From Oscillospiraceae bacterium (GTDB lineage: Bacteria > Bacillota_A > Clostridia > Oscillospirales > Ruminococcaceae), in contig JAGAJA010000012.1 in the NCBI GenBank assembly GCA_017829075.1, positions 55,904 to 119,903 on the forward strand: DNA of 64,000 bases, in the 5' to 3' direction. The number at the start of each line of letters is the position of its first letter. Position 1 is the stretch's first letter. Below the pieces are notes generated by a model. That model saw only the letters and a program-made list of their open reading frames with translations, was not told the origin of the DNA and did not search any database. The translations under genes and the position numbers were made by a program. Shown here piece after piece: positions 1 to 7,494 of the stretch.

Positions 1-52
1 AGGGCGCAGCCGCCGTGACCGCCGCCAGAAACAGCGGTAATCCGTTATGCAA
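1..52 (-). CDS. Partial start of an unidentified gene downstream of ldhA
   Basis: On the minus strand the reading frame opens with TTG at 52-50, two bases after the ldhA stop codon (58-60), and stays open to the window edge. It would encode a short hydrophobic start, MHNGLPLFLAAVTAAAP, as in a membrane protein or signal peptide. An AGGGG ribosome-site-like run lies inside the last ldhA codons. Only 17 codons are visible, so the family cannot be named and the start is a guess. Confidence 0.35.
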   Translation of the reverse strand, partial: MHNGLPLFLAAVTAAAP

Positions 53-57
53 AATGC

Positions 58-1050
58 TCAGCCCCTTTCTGATTTGTATTTTATCTCATATTTAAGATCT
101 CTGCCGGCGAAGTAGTCCTGAAGATTTTGCAGGGTTATCTCCGCAATGCTCTGCAACGCCTCTTTTGTAAGGAATGCCTGATGTGAGGTTATCAGAACAT
201 TCGGGCGGGAAACCAGCAGCGACAGTATCTCATCGGTAACAATTCGGTCGGAATTGTCCTCGAAAAACAGGTCGGTTTCCTCCTCGTAAACGTCCAGAGC
301 GGCGCCGCCTACCCGCTTTTCGTTCAGCGCGTTAAGCAAAGCTTCGCTGTCGATCAGCTTTCCGCGGGAGGTGTTCACGATCAGCGTTTCCGGCTTCATG
401 AGGGACAGCGCCTGCGCGTTGATGATATATTTTGTGTCCTTGGTGAGCGGGCAGTGCAGGGAGATTATATCCGAGCGTTTGAAAAGCTCCTCGCGGCTGA
501 CGTAATTAATGCCGCTGTTTTCCGCAGGGAACGGGTCGTTTGCAATTACCTCCATTCCGAAGCCACGGCAGATATCAATGAACGCCCTGCCGATCTTGCC
601 AGTTCCGATAACTCCGGCGGTCTTTCCGTGGAGGTCGAAGCCGATAAGCCCGTTAAGGCTGAAATTAAAATCCCTAGTGCGGATATACGCCTTGTGAAGC
701 TTTCGGTTGAGCATCAGGATCATGCCCATTGCGTGTTCCGCCACCGCATAGGGAGAATACGCTGGAACTCTTACGACCTTGATCTTTCCCAGCGCTTCCT
801 TCAGCGCAACGTTGTTGTAGCCTGCGCAGCGCATTGCTAAGACCTCGACTCCGAGGTTCGCGAGAGTCTGCACCGTTTTCGTGCCTATATCATCGTTTAC
901 GAAGGCGCACACTGCGCGGCAGCCCTCGGCGAGCCGGGCGGACTCAGGGCGCAGGCGGCTTTCAAAGTACTCTATCTCAAAATCCTTGTTAAGCTTGTCG
1001 AAGTATATCCGGTCATACGGCTTGGTATCAAAGAATGCAATTTTTTCCAT
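58..1050 (-). CDS. ldhA: D-lactate dehydrogenase (fermentative, NAD-dependent 2-hydroxyacid dehydrogenase)
   Basis: This 330-residue cytoplasmic enzyme would reduce pyruvate to D-lactate with NADH, regenerating NAD in fermentation. The fold order is typical of the family: a substrate domain with RCAGYNNVAL, a Rossmann segment with GVIGTGKIGRAF, then TSRGKLID carrying the substrate arginine, DVYEEE carrying the acid, and TSHQAFLT with the catalytic His at residue 290. The RCAGYNN and SHQAFLT motifs fit fermentative D-LDH better than glycerate or phosphoglycerate dehydrogenases. The ATG follows AGGAGC by a normal distance. A perfect palindrome lies just upstream at 1070-1086 and suggests repressor control. 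The length is normal. Confidence 0.9.
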   Translation of the reverse strand: MEKIAFFDTKPYDRIYFDKLNKDFEIEYFESRLRPESARLAEGCRAVCAFVNDDIGTKTVQTLANLGVEVLAMRCAGYNNVALKEALGKIKVVRVPAYSPYAVAEHAMGMILMLNRKLHKAYIRTRDFNFSLNGLIGFDLHGKTAGVIGTGKIGRAFIDICRGFGMEVIANDPFPAENSGINYVSREELFKRSDIISLHCPLTKDTKYIINAQALSLMKPETLIVNTSRGKLIDSEALLNALNEKRVGGAALDVYEEETDLFFEDNSDRIVTDEILSLLVSRPNVLITSHQAFLTKEALQSIAEITLQNLQDYFAGRDLKYEIKYKSERG

Positions 1051-1069
1051 AGCTGTGCTCCTTATATAA

Positions 1070-1086
1070 AATATTGCAGCAATATT
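1070..1086. promoter_or_regulatory. Palindrome in the ldhA promoter, candidate operator
   Basis: AATATTGC-A-GCAATATT is a perfect 8-bp inverted repeat around one base. It overlaps a minus-strand TAGAAT -10-like box (1084-1089) and sits 20 bp before the ldhA start. The position fits a repressor site. It does not match the Rex operator pattern I know, so the regulator is not named. Confidence 0.5.
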
Positions 1087-1117
1087 CTAGCCGGATTTTT
1101 TCGAATTATGCCGAAAG

Positions 1118-1135
1118 TTAAGAAATTTGTAAGAA
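1118..1135 (+). promoter_or_regulatory. Two 11-bp-phased direct repeats upstream of the response regulator
   Basis: TTAAGAA and GTAAGAA repeat with TAAGAA starting at 1119 and 1130, exactly one helical turn apart. They lie just upstream of a weak -35/-10-like pair (TATTAT at 1167-1172). OmpR-family regulators bind such phased direct repeats, so autoregulation by the regulator at 1212 is possible. Confidence 0.3.
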
Positions 1136-1211
1136 TTTTATCATGCTTTTTTTAAGAAAGACGTGTTATTATTGATTTGTCAGAAAAACAAAAATAATAG
1201 GGGGGAATCAA

Positions 1212-1931
1212 ATGGATAAACAACGCGTGCTGGTTGTGGACGATGACCGGGAGATAGTTTCCGCAATAATGCTTCTGCTGGAGCGTGAGGGGATAGAAGC
1301 CGTTCCGGCATATAATGGCAGACAGGCGGTGGAACGTCTGAACGAGGGCGAAATACACCTGATAATCATTGACATCATGATGCCGGAGCTTGACGGTATC
1401 TCCGCAACGATAAAAATTCGTGCGGAGCAGAATATCCCGGTGATCATGCTTTCAGCGAAAACCGAGGAAAGCGACAAGATACTTGGGCTTTCCGTGGGAG
1501 CGGACGACTATATCACAAAGCCCTTTTCGCCTGCGGAGCTTGTCGCAAGGGTGAAGTCGCAGCTTAGGCGGTACATGACCCTCGGAGATTACGCGAACCG
1601 CAGCGGAGGCAGCGACATAATCCTCGGAGGGCTTGTATTGCACCGGGAGGAACGTCAGCTTGAAGCGGACGGAGAGCCGGTGAAGCTCACTCCGAAGGAG
1701 TATCGCATCGTGGAGCTGCTGATGTCAAATCCCGGCAGGGTGTTTTCCGCAGAGGAAATTTATGAGAGAGTATGGAATGAATCGGCATTTTCGGTTGAAA
1801 ACACGATAATGGTGCATATCCGCAGAATTCGTGAAAAAATCGAGATAAATCCGAATGAGCCAAGATATTTAAAGGTGGTGTGGGGAATTGGATACAAAAT
1901 GGAGAAAATTCAGCCGCAGCAGAGGGTTTAA
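1212..1931 (+). CDS. OmpR/PhoB-family response regulator
   Basis: This 239-residue DNA-binding regulator has an N-terminal receiver domain and a C-terminal winged helix. The receiver shows the acidic pair in VVDDDRE, the phospho-acceptor Asp54 in IIDIMMPELDG, and the conserved Lys in DDYITKPFSP. The C-terminal half has the winged-helix signature LTPKEYRIVELL and an ending GIGYKME. Its start follows a GGGGGGA ribosome site. The histidine kinase begins 44 bp before this gene ends, so the two are translated together and form a cognate pair. The signal and targets are not visible; the two membrane proteins downstream are the obvious candidates. Confidence 0.93.
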   Translation: MDKQRVLVVDDDREIVSAIMLLLEREGIEAVPAYNGRQAVERLNEGEIHLIIIDIMMPELDGISATIKIRAEQNIPVIMLSAKTEESDKILGLSVGADDYITKPFSPAELVARVKSQLRRYMTLGDYANRSGGSDIILGGLVLHREERQLEADGEPVKLTPKEYRIVELLMSNPGRVFSAEEIYERVWNESAFSVENTIMVHIRRIREKIEINPNEPRYLKVVWGIGYKMEKIQPQQRV

Positions 1932-3903
1932 GGGGCTGCTTGCGCTGATAATTATTGGAGCGGCTGCTGCGATAGGCGCAATTACCGGATATATCCCGGC
2001 AAGCAAATATTTAGTTCAGGGCTATGCGTGGGACGTTCTTGTTTACAGCGATTATGGGCATTCTGATACATACGGTAGAAAGATCATTCAATCAGCGTAT
2101 AAGGTAATTGATTATATGGGTGCGGGAAAGCTTAACGAGTTGTCAGGCTGCGAGTATTATATCTGCGTGGAGTATAACGGCAGTGTTCTCTTCTCGAACG
2201 ATGTTGAGCGTGAGTACCTGTATGAGATCGACAGCAGCGGAATAAGCTCCGTACACGGAGATCTGCCGAGATACTGCCATCTTTTCGGCTATGGACAACT
2301 TGATAATGGTGAAGTTATCTACGTTGGCATCTCCGAGCAGGATTATCGCAGCGAAGAAGCGAATTGGAACATTTCCCGGAGAAATATGCTTATCATCTTG
2401 TTTACGAGCATTGGTCTGCTTGCTATCAGCATTATAGCCGCAATAATTCTCGGCAGGCTTATCAGCGAAACTCCTGAGGGCGAAACGGTTTGGACGCGGT
2501 TTTGGGGGCTTCCTTTCGAGTTATCCGCGGGGCTGCTGACAGCTCTTATATGCCTTGCGTCAATGGGGCTTTCTCAATCGTATGATTCGTCATTGTATAC
2601 GGATTTCGGCTTCACATTCACGTTTGAAAAAATCTGGTACATGGTTTGGTGGGGACTTACTGCGGCGGGTATCGCGGCGGTCGCACTGTACTTTGTACTG
2701 AGCATTTCTGCAAGATCAAAGAACCACAGACTCCCGAACGGTTTCCTTACATATGTTATCATCAGTCTGCTCTGGCGGGGTATCCGCGCAGTCTGCCGCT
2801 TCTGCAAGGAACTGTTCACCGGAGAGCTTTTCACAGCCGACAGGGCTTCACGCAAGCTTTTGATTATAGATATCGTTTTTCTGGCGTGTAGTCTGATCCT
2901 TGGTATATTGATGTTGTTTTTAACTAATAGCATCGTAGGACTTTGGCTGTGTGTGATACTATGGTTTGCAATTCTGGGGCTGTTTATTTTCGGAAGATAT
3001 AAACTGCTTTCGGATGAAGCAAAGCTGGAGCAGCAGATAAGGGAACTGAGCCGCGGGAATTACAGCTATCACCCCCAGCTCAGCAAAAACTCCGCATATA
3101 CTATAAGCTCCGATATACTCAGCCGCATCTCCGAGAAATACAGGCAGGGCATTGAGGAAAGCGTAAAAGCGGAGCGCATGAAAATAGAGCTTGTGACGAA
3201 TGTTTCCCACGACCTCAAGACCCCGCTGACCTCGATAATAAGCTATGTTGATCTGCTGTCAAAGGAACAGCTTCCTCCGCAGGCGGCGGAATATGTGGAG
3301 ATCCTGCAAAAAAAGTCCGAGCGACTGAAGAACATAGTTTCTGATGTATTCGAGCTTGCAAAGACCACCAGCGGGGAGATCGCAGTCGAGCATGAAAGAA
3401 TAGATCTGACGCGGCTTTCCAACCAGACCCTCGCGGAAATGGAGGATAAGATCACCTCGGCGGGATTTGTGATAAAAACCGATATCTGCGAGCCTCCTGT
3501 GGAGGTGATAAGCGACGGAAAGCGGCTGTATCGTGTGATACAGAACCTTATGGACAACGCGCTGAAATATTCCCTCGCGGGAACTAGAATATACTACACT
3601 CTGCAAAAGACGGACAGCGGTCAGGCGGTAATTACGATAAAGAACATCGCAGGCTACGAGATGGATTTCACCAAAGAGGAGATTCTTGAGCGGTTTGCGA
3701 GGGGCGATAAATCCCGCACCACTGAGGGTTCCGGTCTGGGTCTTTCCATTGCGCAGGGATTCACCATTGCCTGCGGCGGAGAGTTTGACATCGACATTGA
3801 CGGCGATATGTTCAAGGTAAAGCTGGTATTCCCGATAGCTCAGCCCGTTGAGGAACCCAAAACCGATGATCTCAAGCCGCAGACGGTGACGGCAGATGAG
3901 TAA
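1888..3903 (+). CDS. Multi-pass membrane sensor histidine kinase
   Basis: This 671-residue kinase starts with TTG after a GGTGGTGTGGGG purine run, inside the end of the regulator gene. One membrane segment near residues 12-32 is followed by about 130 extracytoplasmic residues, a second segment near 167-190, and then four more up to about 372. The kinase core follows: phospho-acceptor His441 in NVSHDLKTPLTS, the N box QNLMDNALKYS from residue 552, and a GSGLGLSIA glycine box. It would phosphorylate the regulator at 1212. Most kinases of this class have two membrane segments; six is unusual and suggests sensing inside the membrane or contact with membrane partners, possibly the next two genes. 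Confidence 0.9.
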   Translation: MDTKWRKFSRSRGFKGLLALIIIGAAAAIGAITGYIPASKYLVQGYAWDVLVYSDYGHSDTYGRKIIQSAYKVIDYMGAGKLNELSGCEYYICVEYNGSVLFSNDVEREYLYEIDSSGISSVHGDLPRYCHLFGYGQLDNGEVIYVGISEQDYRSEEANWNISRRNMLIILFTSIGLLAISIIAAIILGRLISETPEGETVWTRFWGLPFELSAGLLTALICLASMGLSQSYDSSLYTDFGFTFTFEKIWYMVWWGLTAAGIAAVALYFVLSISARSKNHRLPNGFLTYVIISLLWRGIRAVCRFCKELFTGELFTADRASRKLLIIDIVFLACSLILGILMLFLTNSIVGLWLCVILWFAILGLFIFGRYKLLSDEAKLEQQIRELSRGNYSYHPQLSKNSAYTISSDILSRISEKYRQGIEESVKAERMKIELVTNVSHDLKTPLTSIISYVDLLSKEQLPPQAAEYVEILQKKSERLKNIVSDVFELAKTTSGEIAVEHERIDLTRLSNQTLAEMEDKITSAGFVIKTDICEPPVEVISDGKRLYRVIQNLMDNALKYSLAGTRIYYTLQKTDSGQAVITIKNIAGYEMDFTKEEILERFARGDKSRTTEGSGLGLSIAQGFTIACGGEFDIDIDGDMFKVKLVFPIAQPVEEPKTDDLKPQTVTADE

Positions 3904-5512
3904 AAGAAGTCTGTTGTCAGAGCGGCGCGGGCTGGCGGTTTTCAGCGAAAAGTCACTGATGATTGCGGCGGCTCTTGCTTCGCTGCTGCTCCAGATAATT
4001 TCGTTTTTCACCACATGGCAGGGCGCGGAGGCATATTTTTCCTCCGCGTTTCCGGCAGCGCCGCTGCTTTTTGCGGCTGCGGTGCAGTCGGTGGTGTATT
4101 TCTCAGCGAATTCAATACGCAGAAAAGCCGGAGCAGGAAAAATTACCGCGCTTATTATGGCGCTGTGCTGCTCCAGCTATTTCTCATTCGTGGGAATTTA
4201 CAGCGCAGTAAATCCGCCGGAATTGTATCTCCAGAGGACATACAACGCGTATTCGGCGGAGCTTCAGGCGGTTGCCGATGAAATTAATTCCAAGCAAGAC
4301 CTGAACAGCACCGCTGATATAAACAGGGCAGTGAATGCCGTGATCAGCCGTTATTCAGAGCTTGATTCTGAGGAAAAATCGCTTGATCGGCTTTCAGAGC
4401 AGCTTTCCGAAATTGAGGGAGAAGCAGCCTCCGGAATGACCCCGCCCTCTCGTTGGAATTACCCGACCTATGAGGATTACGCGGCGGCATATCAGGCATA
4501 CGCTGCGAGCATTTCCCAGGGAAATTCCGAGGATAAGAGGGTAAGGACTGCGGCGCTGCTTGCGGAATACGGATTCGAAAGCTCCTCGGATATCGCCGGA
4601 AGAACCGCGGAGATCACCGCGGAGCAGTCGCTGATCGAGGGTACTCTTTCGGCGTCCGGCAGCGGAATATACACAAAGGCTGAGCAGCTCAGATCGGCAA
4701 TGCTTGCCGGGGACAAAACAGCAGCGGAGCGCATATTCTCTTTGTACGAGCAGATCTCCGGTGAGCGTCTGGAATTTGCCGCAGATCAGCCCGAAATATC
4801 GACCGGTCTGCCGGAATACTCTGTCCTCGCAGGGGATAAATCGCCTGCGGCAGTGCGCGAGAGGATACTCGGCTATATCTCGTCAGCCTGCGATGTTCTG
4901 AATGCTGCCGGAGCGGAGGTTTCCTCAAACAATTACCCGGTGGAGAATATCTACACTCTGCCGCTGAGAGCGGTGTTTGAGGATTTCAGCACTGACGCGG
5001 CGGTATCGCTTGCGCTGGCGATGCTTGTGGATCTGCTGTCGCTGGCGGCTGCGGTGATCTATGCTCAGAAAAAGAGCGTTCTTACAGCGAAAACGACTGC
5101 TCAGGCTGCGGCGTCAGACGAGCGGTACTTTGAGCAGAATATCGCCAACGCATTGCAGCTTGGTATCTACGCCGACGGCGGAGAATATTACGGAGCGTGG
5201 GACGAAAAACAGCTTACCGAGCGGCTTGCGGGGTATGTTTGCAGGTTCTCGGCGGCGGATTTTGCTGCGGAGCAGGGGTGTACTCTGCTTGCGCCGAGGG
5301 AGGCTGTCCGGGATTATGAGCTGCTGACGGCTTTCCTTTGTCAGTGCGGCTATGCGAAGCTTCTCACCGCAGAGGAGCTGAAACTGCTAAGCGGTGTCGA
5401 AAACGGCGCTCAGACTGAGTGGAACGAAGAATTCAACGGCGGAGGGGTTCTTCTCAAAACCAAATTCCTTTTGTGGGTGAGCGAAAAGAGCGCTGGAAAG
5501 GCGGTGCTGTGA
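3896..5512 (+). CDS. Membrane protein of unknown function with extracellular helical region
   Basis: I do not recognise a family. The 538-residue product has three hydrophobic segments near residues 20-110, then about 260 residues rich in Ala, Glu, Ser and Lys with likely coiled coils, a membrane segment near residues 368-388, and a cytoplasmic tail of about 140 residues. The ATG overlaps the kinase stop (ATGAGTAA), so it belongs to the two-component operon. It may be a signalling partner, or an envelope protein controlled by the pair. The tail has no motif I can name. Composition resembles the neighbours, with no sign of transfer. Confidence 0.6.
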   Translation: MSKRSLLSERRGLAVFSEKSLMIAAALASLLLQIISFFTTWQGAEAYFSSAFPAAPLLFAAAVQSVVYFSANSIRRKAGAGKITALIMALCCSSYFSFVGIYSAVNPPELYLQRTYNAYSAELQAVADEINSKQDLNSTADINRAVNAVISRYSELDSEEKSLDRLSEQLSEIEGEAASGMTPPSRWNYPTYEDYAAAYQAYAASISQGNSEDKRVRTAALLAEYGFESSSDIAGRTAEITAEQSLIEGTLSASGSGIYTKAEQLRSAMLAGDKTAAERIFSLYEQISGERLEFAADQPEISTGLPEYSVLAGDKSPAAVRERILGYISSACDVLNAAGAEVSSNNYPVENIYTLPLRAVFEDFSTDAAVSLALAMLVDLLSLAAAVIYAQKKSVLTAKTTAQAAASDERYFEQNIANALQLGIYADGGEYYGAWDEKQLTERLAGYVCRFSAADFAAEQGCTLLAPREAVRDYELLTAFLCQCGYAKLLTAEELKLLSGVENGAQTEWNEEFNGGGVLLKTKFLLWVSEKSAGKAVL

Positions 5513-6051
5513 TGGATATTACTGTTTTCCTCGGCGCGGGCATTGCTGCGGAGCTTATACTTTCGCTTGTACGGCTTAAATATACCCGGCGCGGACTTAT
5601 CTGCTGGACGCTTGCGGCTGTGGTGCTTCTGATGTGCTGCGTGGTGTATTTCGCTCAGGCAGGAGAGCTGACCGTGGATATACGCGCTGTACTGCGATGC
5701 GCTGCCGGAGTGGCTGTGATAATCGGAGCGGCGCTGCTGGTAGAGCTTATCTCTCCCTCGCGTCGGAGGAGAAAAGCCAAAACCGATCTTCCGGAAGCGC
5801 CGGGTGAGAGGTCACTTAACCTTGTGCTCTCAATTTCGGCTGGAATTCTTTGCGGAGCGGCATTTCTTCTTATGCTGACCGGGGATTGTGTAAACGGGAT
5901 AATTCTCATTATTTTTCCGGCGGCGGCAGCGCTCCGTCAGACCTCGTATTTTATGCGGCGTTCGCGTTATGACACCGCGCAGGAGCAAACTCCGGAGAGC
6001 AGGCGCACAAGACTTACAGAACGCATTTCCGGTGAAAAATACAAACTATGA
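5512..6051 (+). CDS. Small multi-pass membrane protein of unknown function
   Basis: The 179-residue product has about five hydrophobic segments and a polar, Arg-rich C-terminal tail. The start codon overlaps the previous stop in TGATG at 5510-5514, which is preferred over an upstream in-frame start that would lie deep in the previous gene. It ends the operon, and a terminator follows at 6072-6110. No conserved motif is recognised. Its constant coupling to the kinase and the coiled-coil membrane protein suggests a shared complex, but this is inference from layout only. Confidence 0.55.
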   Translation: MDITVFLGAGIAAELILSLVRLKYTRRGLICWTLAAVVLLMCCVVYFAQAGELTVDIRAVLRCAAGVAVIIGAALLVELISPSRRRRKAKTDLPEAPGERSLNLVLSISAGILCGAAFLLMLTGDCVNGIILIIFPAAAALRQTSYFMRRSRYDTAQEQTPESRRTRLTERISGEKYKL

Positions 6052-6071
6052 GCAAGTTACCTAATTTAGCT

Positions 6072-6110
6072 AAAATGGCACGACAGAAAATCTCTGTTCG
6101 TGTCATTTTT
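6072..6110 (+). terminator. Rho-independent terminator of the first two-component operon
   Basis: AAATG-G-CACGA-CAGA pairs with TCTG-T-TCGTG-T-CATTT around a short loop, with one G-U pair and one bulge, and ends in TTTTT at 6106-6110. Confidence 0.75.
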
Positions 6111-6183
6111 GTGCTTGCGATGTTGTGTAACAAACGGTTTATGTAAATTTACCATATATTTTTATATTTTTCTGGAAAATCTA

Positions 6184-6212
6184 TTGCATTTTTTCAAACA
6201 ATGTGATAAAAT
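6184..6212 (+). promoter_or_regulatory. Promoter of the DHH phosphoesterase gene
   Basis: TTGCAT (6184-6189), 17 bp, TAAAAT (6207-6212). The start codon of the gene is about 70 bp downstream. Confidence 0.75.
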
Positions 6213-6281
6213 AGTGATAATCGGTTTGGTATGTGTATTATATGCCGTTCCGCTGCAAAAGTAATTGTAAGGAGGACGCCC

Positions 6282-7316
6282 ATGTCCCCGAAGCTAAGCG
6301 AACTTATCACCCTGTTAAAGGGTCACAGAGTATTTATCCAGACGCATAATTTTCCTGACCCTGATGCTATCGCCAGTGCATTCGGGCTTCAGGTGCTTCT
6401 GGAACGGTTCAAGATACCCACAATAATATGTCATCATGGAAATATTGAACGTACCGCCACCGCTAACATGGTTGCGGAGTTCGGAATTCAGATGACGGTT
6501 GCCTCTGAACTGAAGGATATGACCAGCGATGATTACATAATCACCGTTGATTCCCAGAAAGGAAACGCAAATATTCTTGACCTTGTGGGAGATGAAGTAG
6601 CTTGTATAGACCATCACCCCACATTCTGTCCGGCGGATTACAAGTATAAGGATATCAGGATCGTAGGAAGCTGTTCCACGTTGATCGCGGACTATTATAT
6701 GTCCTACAAGATGGATATGCCGCAGGCGGTGGCAACTGCGCTGCTGTACGGGCTGAAAATGGATACGGCGGATTTTACCCGTGGTGTGACGGAGCTTGAT
6801 ATTGCGGTTTACAGTTATCTGTTCCCGAAAGCCGATAATCAGCTTATCCGGAAGTTCCAGTCCGGAATAATCCAGTATGACGAGCTTGAAGCGTTTGTCG
6901 ATTCCATGAAGAATATCGACATCTATAACGGAGTGGCTTTTGCTTTCCTTAACTTCCAGTGCGCGGACGCGTTTGTGGCGACAGTTTCTGACTTTATACT
7001 GAACCTTGACGTGGTGAATTTCGCGGTGGTTTATTCCCGCCGTGAAAAGGGCTTCAAGTTTTCGGTGCGTTCCGAGCTTGACGAGCTTAATGCCGGAACG
7101 ATAGCGCAGGAAGCGCTGAAAACCGTTGGAAGCGGCGGCGGACACCGTTCAATGGCGGGCGGATTCGCTGAGGAGAGCAAGCTTCTTGATATCAGCATTG
7201 AGTTCAACCGGGTTATACAGAACCTGTTCCTTGACGTGATTGACGGATTCCGTCCCAAGGCTGAGGAGCCGAAGGAGGAACCTGTCAAGGAAAGCGAAGA
7301 CGTAATGGATATATAA
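6282..7316 (+). CDS. DHH/DHHA1-family phosphoesterase (NrnA-like)
   Basis: The 344-residue soluble protein resembles bifunctional oligoribonuclease/pAp phosphatases. The N-terminal DHH domain has the metal-binding NFPDPDAIAS motif and CIDHHPT, and an aspartate in DTADFTRG. The C-terminal DHHA1 domain ends with the substrate-binding GSGGGHRSMAGG. Members hydrolyse short RNAs, pAp or cyclic dinucleotide products, using manganese. I place the start at the ATG after AAGGAGG (6269-6275), not at an in-frame codon 51 bp upstream. A Glu/Lys-rich tail of about 30 residues follows the domain. It has its own promoter and terminator. The exact substrate cannot be read from sequence. Confidence 0.85.
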   Translation: MSPKLSELITLLKGHRVFIQTHNFPDPDAIASAFGLQVLLERFKIPTIICHHGNIERTATANMVAEFGIQMTVASELKDMTSDDYIITVDSQKGNANILDLVGDEVACIDHHPTFCPADYKYKDIRIVGSCSTLIADYYMSYKMDMPQAVATALLYGLKMDTADFTRGVTELDIAVYSYLFPKADNQLIRKFQSGIIQYDELEAFVDSMKNIDIYNGVAFAFLNFQCADAFVATVSDFILNLDVVNFAVVYSRREKGFKFSVRSELDELNAGTIAQEALKTVGSGGGHRSMAGGFAEESKLLDISIEFNRVIQNLFLDVIDGFRPKAEEPKEEPVKESEDVMDI

Positions 7317-7324
7317 TAAATCCG

Positions 7325-7356
7325 GCGGCGCAGAAAAATTTGCGCCGCTTTTTTTA
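7325..7356 (+). terminator. Rho-independent terminator after the DHH gene
   Basis: GCGGCGCA (7325-7332) pairs with TGCGCCGC (7341-7348), followed by eight T residues. Confidence 0.9.
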
Positions 7357-7397
7357 CTTAAAGAACTGGAAAAATATTTTATCATCAACTCCAGCTA

Positions 7398-7426
7398 TTG
7401 ACAATAAGCGCAATCAATGATATAAT
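7398..7426 (+). promoter_or_regulatory. Full-consensus promoter of the GHL10/amidase operon
   Basis: TTGACA (7398-7403), 17 bp, TATAAT (7421-7426): a perfect housekeeping promoter. Confidence 0.9.
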
Positions 7427-7494
7427 TATAATAACTATAAATATATATAAGCGCAGATGCTCGGACGGGGAAGTCTGCGTTATTGAGGGAAAAT

